Source of the DNA: a bacterium
GTDB taxonomy: Bacteria > BMS3Abin14
Direction of reading: 5' to 3'
Assembly: GCA_029210545.1 (NCBI GenBank)
Contig: JARGFV010000049.1
Coordinates: 1 to 17,776 of the forward strand
Length of the DNA stretch: 17,776 nt
In this document: positions 7,543-13,683 of the stretch, one piece after another
Layout: each line of letters begins with the position of its first letter
Position numbering within the stretch: the first letter of the stretch is position 1
Made by a program: the position numbers and the translations under genes
The notes under the pieces: generated by a model
The model's input: the letters and a program-made list of their open reading frames with translations, nothing else
Told to the model about the DNA's origin: nothing
The model's database searches: none

Positions 7543-8557
7543 ACCGAAACGGGTCTGGAAGGGCAGAAATATCCTTCTCTGGACCGTCCTTTCGGCGGTT
7601 ATAATCTTTATCCTGATCAGCCTCATCTCCGATCTCGAGGCCCTGATGAAGGCTCTGGCAGGGTTTCCCCGGATCCTCCTCGTTCCCATCGCCATGTTGT
7701 CCCTGGGCAACTATATCCTGCGGTATGTCAAGTGGCACTGGTACCTGAAGCTCATGGGTTACAGGATCAGGAGGTTCCCCAACTTCCTGGTATTCCTGTC
7801 AGGATTTGCCCTGACGGTGACCCCGGGGAAGGTCGGGGAGTTCATCAAGGCGTTCATCGTCAAGGAAAGGTTCCAGGTGCCCTATACCGTGTCCACCGCG
7901 GTGCTGCTCATGGAGCGCTTTACAGACGTCGCAGCCCTCGTGTTGTTAAGCTGTCTTGGCCTTTTGCTGCGTTTCCTGCATTGGTCTGCGGCCGTGGCGG
8001 CTGTTTTCATCCTTTTCGCCTTTCTCATGCTCCTGAGGAACCGGTCTCTCGTGGGCTGGTTCATCCTGGGGATGAGCCGTTTCAAGCTCCTGAAGCGCTT
8101 TACAGGGCCCCTGAGGACCTTTTACGAAGAGGGGAGGGTGCTTTTGGAACCCTGGGTCTTCGTTCAGTCGCTGATCCTCAGTCTATGTGCCTGGTTCCTG
8201 GAAGGGCTCGGATATGCCCTTGTGGTCTGGAGTTTTAATGTCGGGATCTCCCTCACCGAAGGTGTGTTCATCTATTCGGCGGCCATCCTGGGCGGTGCCT
8301 TGACCCTGTTTTTCGGCGGATTGGGGGCCACCGAGGGCGGCATGGTGGGTCTCGGGATCGCCTTTGGCATGTCCACGCCCATCGCGGGGGCTTCGACCGT
8401 TATCATACGGGTGATGACCCTCTGGTTTGCGGTTCTCATCGGGTGGAGTGTGTTCCTGACCACCCCCTGGCTGCGCTCTCTTCTCCAGGCAGCGAGGATC
8501 GATGAGGACGAAATGACCAGTGAGGAGATCAAGATTGATAAGAGAAAAAGTGTCTAG
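7526..8557 (+). CDS. UPF0104 / lysylphosphatidylglycerol synthase TM family flippase-like protein
   Basis: This 343-residue integral membrane protein has about eight hydrophobic segments, beginning with ILLWTVLSAVIIFILISLIS near residue 16. It has the family-typical TPGKVGEFIKAF after the second/third helix and LFFGGLGATEGGMVGLG near the C terminus. These match the COG0392 membrane domain, which is also found in MprF and in archaeal AglD-type proteins and is often linked to lipid translocation or glycolipid handling. The start is TTG 7526, overlapping the DUF362 gene; no ATG precedes the first membrane helix. The C-terminal tail is charged and probably cytoplasmic. With the sugar-nucleotide genes upstream, a role in moving or modifying a lipid-linked sugar is plausible but unproven. 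Confidence 0.85.
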   Translation: MSLTAKPKRVWKGRNILLWTVLSAVIIFILISLISDLEALMKALAGFPRILLVPIAMLSLGNYILRYVKWHWYLKLMGYRIRRFPNFLVFLSGFALTVTPGKVGEFIKAFIVKERFQVPYTVSTAVLLMERFTDVAALVLLSCLGLLLRFLHWSAAVAAVFILFAFLMLLRNRSLVGWFILGMSRFKLLKRFTGPLRTFYEEGRVLLEPWVFVQSLILSLCAWFLEGLGYALVVWSFNVGISLTEGVFIYSAAILGGALTLFFGGLGATEGGMVGLGIAFGMSTPIAGASTVIIRVMTLWFAVLIGWSVFLTTPWLRSLLQAARIDEDEMTSEEIKIDKRKSV

Positions 8558-8986
8558 GAGTCTGGCTCAACCGTTCGCCCTCGCGAGCTGGAATTTGGAT
8601 GATGCGATCCCGGTTCCTGTATAAGCGGTGTAATCCTTTTCACAAAAACGCCTATAATATCAATCTATTATGCTTCAGTAGTTAACAAGGCGCTTCACCT
8701 ATGCATTTCATCAATAGCAAGAAAATGGATCCACGAGAAAATGCCGCGCCTTGAAAGGGATGTCCTGGCGGCGCGCGTTGAGGCTGTGCTGGACGTTGTT
8801 AATGTACGGGAAGTGCTGAATAAAACAGATGTACCCGTACTGTACATCGCCGCATCACGGGATCGGGTGGTGCCACGGAAGTGCCTGGACGCTGTATCGA
8901 GTTGATCTGAGTCAGCCAGATTCAATTACGCATAAGAATGATTATGACAAGTTGCAGGTTGGTCAGGCATATTTCTGTTGATGGTG
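8558..8986. other. 429-bp gap without an intact gene
   Basis: This AT-richer stretch lies between the flippase-like gene (+) and the endonuclease gene (-). It contains a hydrolase remnant (8741-8905) and a perfect 8-bp inverted repeat, caaggcgc at 8686-8693 and gcgccttg at 8746-8753. A TATAAT at 8653-8658 has no matching -35 box. I see no terminator or RNA gene, and only a faint trace of period 7 around 8591-8611. Confidence 0.6.
8741..8905 (+). pseudogene. C-terminal fragment of an alpha/beta hydrolase
   Basis: The 54-codon frame ends at TGA 8903-8905. It contains VPVLYIAASRDRVVP near its end, the typical strand and acid-loop segment (with the Asp of the catalytic triad) seen late in alpha/beta-fold hydrolases. 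It is preceded by a helix like those before that strand (LAARVEAVLDVVNVREVL). The nucleophile elbow GxSxG and the final catalytic histidine region are both absent, so the piece is truncated at both ends. The frame stays open upstream to 8603 but shows no further homology I recognise. It probably marks decay or replacement of a gene at this insertion hotspot. Confidence 0.6.
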
Positions 8987-10060
8987 CTAAAGCTCCAAAT
9001 GCAACTGCTCAACATTATGTTTTTCAAAGACTTTTCTGAAAATCAGGTATTTCCTTTCATATCGCATTGATGACGGAACATCCTCATATAGGTAACTGTA
9101 CAACTTACCCACTATCTTCCCAACATAGGAGAACCAGAAGAATCTTCCATCATTCCTTGAATAGATTCGTCTTGGAGGGAACCCGGCTTTTTCCAGTTCG
9201 GCAAGCATCCCTTCGATTAACACTTTAGAGCCGCTGAAGAACCTGGCGTGGCAGGAGTTTGCACCATGCTTGCCGATCGATCCATCCCCATCCCAGCATC
9301 CTCGGATAAAATGACGCACATACGGTTCAGGGACATTGGGAAATTTGATATTCAGACTTTTACGCTCTGAAATTCCAAGTTCAACCAAACGGTCAAATAT
9401 CGTGTCGTTGTAAATAGTGAAACTGTAAATAGCACCAGCTGTTGTATGTTCGTACTTCCTCTCCTTCTGGAAAATGATTTTGGCGTTAGAACACATCAAA
9501 TCAAGAATTTTTCCAAGCAATTCAGGTTCTTTTTGAGCAAAGCTCAGAATTTTTCGCCTTCGTATTTTTGCATTCGCTCCTCGTGTCGGTACTTTTGATA
9601 TATTTCCATCAGTGGCTAACGCACCCAGCACATAGGCCATTTCTGCTGACCACTCATCAAAGAAATTCTCGTTAACATAGCGTTTTTCCAATTGAACTGT
9701 TGTTTTTTCACCTGATTCATCAACCCGATCGAAAGAGATCTTTCCTTTTTCAAGGGCCATGGTTCTGGCGTCACCCAGGGACCTTATTGGTATCTCCCAT
9801 TTGTTCATCTTCTGGGAAACGGCCTGTCTGGTGATTCCGAAGGTCCTTGCGATATCTGACAGTGATTTCGACTGATCCCAGTAAAGCTCAAAAAGAAGGT
9901 CCATGTTCAATTCCTTCGCAAACCTTTTCCCTTTCACCTTGGTTCCGGAGTGCCGCTCCTGGATGAAATCGTTGTAGCATTTCACACACAGACCGCGGGC
10001 GACGTGCTTGATCTCCACGGTTCCGCATCCAGTGCATTTGTTGTGCTTTCTAGCCCACAT
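8987..10060 (-). CDS. Free-standing LAGLIDADG homing endonuclease with zinc-finger and HTH domains
   Basis: With the ATG at 10058-10060 the protein has 357 residues. An N-terminal zinc-knuckle has C9/C12 and C25/C28 (CTGC and GLCVKC). A helix-turn-helix of the DIARTFGITRQAVSQ kind spans about 66-90. Two LAGLIDADG motifs follow: YVLGALATDG with Asp151 and FIRGCWDGDG with Asp259, 108 residues apart. Both catalytic acids are present, so it should be an active single-chain endonuclease. The DNA is visibly AT-richer than its neighbours, suggesting horizontal arrival. Its start follows the amrS stop as TAACATG. Upstream ATGs at 10075 and 10090 would overlap amrS. No intein splice motifs or intron-interrupted host gene are seen, so it is a stand-alone gene or a domesticated regulator. 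Confidence 0.85.
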   Translation of the reverse strand: MWARKHNKCTGCGTVEIKHVARGLCVKCYNDFIQERHSGTKVKGKRFAKELNMDLLFELYWDQSKSLSDIARTFGITRQAVSQKMNKWEIPIRSLGDARTMALEKGKISFDRVDESGEKTTVQLEKRYVNENFFDEWSAEMAYVLGALATDGNISKVPTRGANAKIRRRKILSFAQKEPELLGKILDLMCSNAKIIFQKERKYEHTTAGAIYSFTIYNDTIFDRLVELGISERKSLNIKFPNVPEPYVRHFIRGCWDGDGSIGKHGANSCHARFFSGSKVLIEGMLAELEKAGFPPRRIYSRNDGRFFWFSYVGKIVGKLYSYLYEDVPSSMRYERKYLIFRKVFEKHNVEQLHLEL

Positions 10061-10061
10061 G

Positions 10062-11072
10062 TTACGGTATCCCATCAAATTCCGCACCACACCCTGGACA
10101 CGTTCCCCCTTCCGTTATCCTGTTCTCGGCCACACAGAACCCTCTTCTGGTCAGAAGCGTCTCCTCACAGGCGCTGCAGCGGGTGATATCCTCCCCCAGG
10201 GAGACGTTTCCCAGGTAAACGTACTTCAAACCGGCTTCCTGCCCGATCTTTTCCGCCAACTGCAGTGATTCGACCGGCGTCGGCGGCCTGTCGGTCATTT
10301 TATAGGTCGGGTGAAAACGGGAAATGTGCCATGGGATCTTCGTGTCCACCGATGCGATGAATCCGGCGATGAACTCCAGGGCTCCCCTGTCGTCGTTAAG
10401 GCCCGGGATGAGCAGGGTCGTGACCTCCAGCCAGACGCCGATCTCATGGAGGGTCTCGATGGTTTCGAGTACCGGCGCCAGTGCAGCGCCGCAGATCTTC
10501 CTGTAATGCTCCTCCGTGGCCCCCTTGAGATCGACATTAGCCGCATCGAGGAATTCTCCGGCGAAACGTGTGGATTCCCCGGTCATGAACCCGTTGGTGA
10601 CGAAGACGTTGGAAAGCCCCTCTTCATGCGCCAGAACACCACAATCCCTGGCGAACTCCATGAAAACGGCAGGCTCCGTGTAGGTGTACGATATGGACCT
10701 GCATCCGGTCCTCACGGCGGCCTGGAGCACCTCCTCCGGGGTCGTCCGGTTCCCGGGAATGGGGTCTCTTTTCGGAGCTTCAAGACTGATCTGGTAGTTC
10801 TGGCAGTGGGTGCAGGACATGTTGCAGCCGGCTGTCGCGATGGAATAGGAAAGGGACCCGGGTTGGAAGTGGTAAAGCGGTTTTTTCTCGATGGGGTCCA
10901 CGCTGGCGGCCACAAGCTTGCCGTAGACGAGGCTGAACAGGGTCCCTCCCCTGTTCTCCCTGACGCGACAGATCCCCCTTTTCCCCGGGACGATGCGGCA
11001 CCTGTGGGCGCACAGGCTGCACCTGACGGCGCCGTCGGGCAGTTTTTCCTGGAAAAGGGCCGGTGTTGTCAT
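10062..11072 (-). CDS. amrS: AmmeMemoRadiSam system radical SAM enzyme
   Basis: This 336-residue radical SAM protein is related to pyruvate formate-lyase activating enzymes. The [4Fe-4S]-binding CxxxCxxC is C83/C87/C90 in AGCNMSCTHCQNYQIS. An N-terminal cysteine set (C18, C21, C25, C35) and C-terminal pairs C299/C302 and C325/C328 resemble extra metal sites typical of this subfamily. SYTYTEP (129-134) and ATAGCN also fit. The usual partners AMMECR1 and Memo-like proteins are not in the window, and the family's reaction is not settled. It lies 98 bp downstream of the FHA gene on the same strand, across a repeat fold-back. No strong Shine-Dalgarno sequence precedes the ATG. The frame is intact despite the endonuclease gene beginning right at its stop. 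Confidence 0.92.
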   Translation of the reverse strand: MTTPALFQEKLPDGAVRCSLCAHRCRIVPGKRGICRVRENRGGTLFSLVYGKLVAASVDPIEKKPLYHFQPGSLSYSIATAGCNMSCTHCQNYQISLEAPKRDPIPGNRTTPEEVLQAAVRTGCRSISYTYTEPAVFMEFARDCGVLAHEEGLSNVFVTNGFMTGESTRFAGEFLDAANVDLKGATEEHYRKICGAALAPVLETIETLHEIGVWLEVTTLLIPGLNDDRGALEFIAGFIASVDTKIPWHISRFHPTYKMTDRPPTPVESLQLAEKIGQEAGLKYVYLGNVSLGEDITRCSACEETLLTRRGFCVAENRITEGGTCPGCGAEFDGIP

Positions 11073-11081
11073 AAAAGTCAG

Positions 11082-11163
11082 GGCCGTTTACGTTGGTGCG
11101 TGTGTGCGTGAAGCGTAAAAAGACAAAGATTTTGTCGCACGTACGCTTGTACGCTCTACGCAC
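11082..11163. repeat. Heptad arrays forming a fold-back between FHA gene and amrS
   Basis: Read on the minus strand, units at 11082-11116 are acgcttc, acgcaca, cacgcac, caacgta and aacggcc. Units at 11135-11163 are gtgcgta, gagcgta, caagcgta and cgtgcga. The two arms are partly complementary (gtgcgt 11096-11101 with acgcac 11158-11163; aagcgt with acgctt). They enclose a perfect hairpin gacaaa-gat-tttgtc at 11122-11136. Confidence 0.72.
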
Positions 11164-11170
11164 GGACGTT

Positions 11171-12355
11171 CTAACTTCCCGTTGGCTCAAACAGCTTCCT
11201 GCAGTTGGGACAGCGGATATGGACCTTTTTTCCGGTGTAAAGGCTTTTGGCTTCAAGTGAACCGGCCGCCTGGCAGTGAGGGCAGGATATCCTTACCTTG
11301 GCGTTACGGTCCATGGCCATGGTGGCGTCGTGGCTGTCGGTGGAGACCAGCTGGACGTCTTCGGCAGGCGATCGGGCGAGGACCACCTGGAGGATGTAGC
11401 TGCCGATGGTGATACGGTCGCCGTCCTGAAGGGAAAACTCCCTGGTGAAATGCTCGTTGACGAAGATACCGTTGAGGCTGCCGAGATCCCTGACGATAAC
11501 CTTCCCGCCCCGTTCCTCCAAGGCTGCGTGATGGCGGGAAACTCCCGCGTCACCCAGTACGAGGTCGGCCTCCTCACTGCGTCCGATGATGAAGGGGAAC
11601 TTGTGAACGCTGACCCTCTTCAAGGTCCTCACCTTGTCACGGATGATGAGTTCGGGAAGGGGGCGGGTGTAATGCCTGTAGACCCCTCCGTTATATAGGG
11701 CTTCCCCTTCAACGTAATCCTCGGCGGGACTTGTCCGCATATCCTCGTAAATACGGATCTTGATGTGCTGTCCACGGATCTGGTAGCTTTCGATCCTCTT
11801 GAACAGGTCGATCCACTCCAGTCCGCCGGAAGATTCAACGAACTGGTCATAGAAGTACGCCTTGACCACTTTCCCGCCCTGTGCATAGGCGAGGCTGAAC
11901 TGTCCATTCTGGACCAGTGCCACGAGGGCGTCTTTACGCCCTTCCATGAGCCCCACGACCTGGTTCTCAACCCGGATGAACTCGGCGGATCCCTGGGTCT
12001 CGGGATGACACTCCTGGAGGACAAGGATTGATTTGATCAGGACCGGGTCAGTCTTGACGAAGTAGAGGCGGCACTGCGGATGCTGGGCCACGTAGACGAA
12101 GAAATCCCTGATGGCTGTCGTTTCGATATCCTGGAAATCGTTGAAGATCCCGGCCGTGTATGGTTTTCGCTGGAAAAACAGCAGGTAGCGCGGCTGCCTT
12201 ACATCCTGCTCAGATGTGACACAGTAACCGAACTCGAAATCGGCAAGATCACCCTCCCCTTTCAGGATCTGGTCGAAGAAGGCCGGATCGGGTGTCACAT
12301 CCTCGAGGACCACGGAAGTGAACGGAAAGGGCAGAAGGCTGTGAGGTGTGTCCAT
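11171..12355 (-). CDS. FHA domain protein with C-terminal zinc ribbon
   Basis: This 394-residue protein ends in a phosphothreonine-binding FHA domain (about 236-328): GRS at 258-260, SRHH at 273-276 and SLNG at 293-296 are the canonical binding loops. A four-cysteine zinc ribbon follows (C358/C361 and C382/C385). Between them lies a short TDSHDATMAMD segment (339-349) whose Thr could itself be phosphorylated. The first 235 residues are not recognised; two stretches (about 57-90 and 145-190) look like a weak internal duplication. No signal peptide or membrane helix is visible, so it is probably cytoplasmic. AGGAG (12363-12367 on the opposite strand) lies 7 nt before the ATG, and a sigma70-like promoter is just upstream. 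It is a likely reader of the Thr kinase encoded at 13684-16113. Confidence 0.85.
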   Translation of the reverse strand: MDTPHSLLPFPFTSVVLEDVTPDPAFFDQILKGEGDLADFEFGYCVTSEQDVRQPRYLLFFQRKPYTAGIFNDFQDIETTAIRDFFVYVAQHPQCRLYFVKTDPVLIKSILVLQECHPETQGSAEFIRVENQVVGLMEGRKDALVALVQNGQFSLAYAQGGKVVKAYFYDQFVESSGGLEWIDLFKRIESYQIRGQHIKIRIYEDMRTSPAEDYVEGEALYNGGVYRHYTRPLPELIIRDKVRTLKRVSVHKFPFIIGRSEEADLVLGDAGVSRHHAALEERGGKVIVRDLGSLNGIFVNEHFTREFSLQDGDRITIGSYILQVVLARSPAEDVQLVSTDSHDATMAMDRNAKVRISCPHCQAAGSLEAKSLYTGKKVHIRCPNCRKLFEPTGS

Positions 12356-12379
12356 TGAAGGTCTCCTGATTAAAGGCAG

Positions 12380-12408
12380 ATGTTATCCCACGAGGAGTTT
12401 GTTGACAA
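12380..12408 (-). promoter_or_regulatory. Putative sigma70-type promoter of the FHA gene
   Basis: On the minus strand TTGTCA (12403-12408) is followed after exactly 17 nt by TAACAT (12380-12385). A transcript would start near 12372, leaving a leader of about 17 nt that contains the AGGAG site. Its -35 box overlaps that of the divergent promoter. Confidence 0.5.
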
Positions 12409-12430
12409 GGGTCAGGAGCGAACATACTAT
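12402..12430 (+). promoter_or_regulatory. Putative sigma70-type promoter of the pentapeptide gene
   Basis: A consensus TTGACA (12402-12407) is followed after exactly 17 nt by TACTAT (12425-12430). The predicted start near 12437 places the whole heptad array (12431-12479) in the 5' leader of the pentapeptide mRNA. Confidence 0.5.
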
Positions 12431-12479
12431 GAAGCGTGAAGCGGTTGACTGTGAACCGTAAACTGTGCACTGCAAACCG
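12431..12479. repeat. Seven-unit heptad array in the pentapeptide gene leader
   Basis: Seven consecutive 7-nt units are present: gaagcgt, gaagcgg, ttgactg, tgaaccg, taaactg, tgcactg, caaaccg. It ends 2 nt before the GGAG ribosome-binding site at 12482-12485. Confidence 0.88.
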
Positions 12480-12493
12480 GCGGAGCTACCCTT

Positions 12494-13582
12494 TTGGCCG
12501 ATTACACACCGGAAGAGATACTGAATAAGAGAGGACGGGGTGAAAGCCTCGCGGGCGCCAACCTGGTCCGGATCTCCCTTCGTGGGGAGGACCTTTCAGG
12601 GATCGACCTTTCCGGGGCGAACCTGCAGTATGCGGATCTCACCGACGCGAACCTCTGCAAAGCCGACCTGACGGGAGCTGACCTGTCCTACGCCACCCTT
12701 AACGGCACCCGTCTCGAAGCCGCCAGGCTGTCTAGGAGTCAACTTGTCGGAGTCGAGATGACCGGTGCCGTTTTATCCGGATCGGATCTTGCGGGCGCGA
12801 ACATGGACGACGCCAGGATCGGCAATTGCGACCTTGCCGGGGCTGTGCTCACCGGTGCCACGGTACGGCGGGCTTCCGGTGAAAAGGTCCACGCCCCGGG
12901 CGGCGTTTTCAACGAGGCCGACCTGGAGGAGGCACAGCTGCCGGAAGCCAATTTCCGTGGAGCGTCCATGATCAGGGCCAACCTGGCCAAGGCTGCGCTG
13001 GCAAAAGCGGATCTTTCAGGTTGCGACATGAAGGGGGCGATCCTGACGCGCGCAAACATGGAGGAATCAGTCCTCATGTCGGCCGGATTCGTGGAGGCCA
13101 GCCTCGTCAAGGCTAACCTCAAGGGCGTCCGCGCTGCCGGGGCGGATTTCACACTATCCAACCTCACGGGTTCTGACCTTTCAGGGGGAAGTTTTACCAA
13201 ATCGGTGTTCCGTGGCACAGAGATGTCCCAGACCTTGCTCAACGTGGCCAACTTCACCGAGTGTGACCTGCGTTATGCCAGGTTAACCTATGCCACGGCG
13301 GAATCTTCCTCCTTTTCAAAGGCATCCTTTGCCGCCGGCAACCTTTCGGAAGCAAAGTTCAAGAAATGCCAGATCTCCGGCGCGGACCTGTCCGGTGCCA
13401 GGATGGCGGGATGCAGTCTGCTGGGTTCTGATCTTTCGGGTTCCAACCTGAGAGGTGCGGACATATCGAGAGCCAATGTGGGCGGGACGAACTTTTCCCG
13501 TTCTGACATGACAGGGGCAACCATTGTCGGGACCGATCTCGCCGATGCGAGACTGGAGGGGACGAAGCACCCGGGGGGGTAA
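12494..13582 (+). CDS. Pentapeptide-repeat protein
   Basis: Nearly all of this 362-residue protein consists of A(D/N)LxG-type pentapeptides, which fold into a right-handed quadrilateral beta-helix. The N-terminal cap [14 protein letters not shown] (residues 5-18) precedes repeats starting with LAGANL. The run is interrupted once around 128-140 ([13 protein letters not shown]) and then continues to near the C terminus. No signal peptide or membrane segment is seen. The start is TTG 12494, with GGAG 8 nt upstream and no closer ATG. Related proteins include DNA-mimicking gyrase protectors and many of unknown role; nothing here identifies a partner. It faces the kinase gene across a shared terminator and lies back to back with the FHA gene. 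Confidence 0.92.
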   Translation: MADYTPEEILNKRGRGESLAGANLVRISLRGEDLSGIDLSGANLQYADLTDANLCKADLTGADLSYATLNGTRLEAARLSRSQLVGVEMTGAVLSGSDLAGANMDDARIGNCDLAGAVLTGATVRRASGEKVHAPGGVFNEADLEEAQLPEANFRGASMIRANLAKAALAKADLSGCDMKGAILTRANMEESVLMSAGFVEASLVKANLKGVRAAGADFTLSNLTGSDLSGGSFTKSVFRGTEMSQTLLNVANFTECDLRYARLTYATAESSSFSKASFAAGNLSEAKFKKCQISGADLSGARMAGCSLLGSDLSGSNLRGADISRANVGGTNFSRSDMTGATIVGTDLADARLEGTKHPGG

Positions 13583-13589
13583 AAGGATT

Positions 13590-13679
13590 AAAATCCAAAA
13601 TCCAAGATCCAAAAAGGCCACCGTTACGGTGGCTTCCTTTTGCTCTTATCTTGGATCTTAGATATTGGACCTTGGATTG
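13590..13679. repeat. Opposed heptad arrays flanking the shared terminator
   Basis: The left array (13590-13617) has units aaaatcc, aaaatcc, aagatcc and aaaaagg. The right array (13645-13679) has cttatct, tggatct, tagatat, tggacct and tggattg, which is the same repeat type on the opposite strand. The arms can pair (aagatccaa 13604-13612 with ttggatctt 13651-13659), extending the central terminator hairpin. Confidence 0.85.
13611..13642. terminator. Bidirectional intrinsic terminator between convergent genes
   Basis: A perfect 7-bp stem, gccaccg (13617-13623) and cggtggc (13627-13633), has loop tta. It is followed by ttcctttt on the + strand and preceded by aaaaa, which reads as TTTTT on the - strand. 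It serves both the pentapeptide gene (+) and the kinase gene (-). Confidence 0.85.
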
Positions 13680-13683
13680 GCTC

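Noticed and set aside
8630-8658. Promoter with TATAAT at 8653
   Set aside because: No -35-like box is found at 16-18 nt and no intact downstream gene would use it.
8681-8753. Integron attC site (gttaacaaggcgc resembles an attC start)
   Set aside because: The inverted repeat has no closing GTT-type core site at the other end, no typical imperfect-stem layout, and no integrase or cassette array is visible.
8741-8905. Functional small gene
   Set aside because: It contains only one internal segment of a hydrolase fold, lacks nucleophile and final histidine, and has no ribosome-binding site.
10311-11111. 266-codon frame on the + strand opposite amrS
   Set aside because: It is the antisense shadow of a clear radical SAM gene and shows no recognisable domain.
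12739-13257. 172-codon frame on the - strand opposite the pentapeptide gene
   Set aside because: Repetitive antisense of pentapeptide codons commonly stays open; it has no domain or ribosome-binding site of its own.
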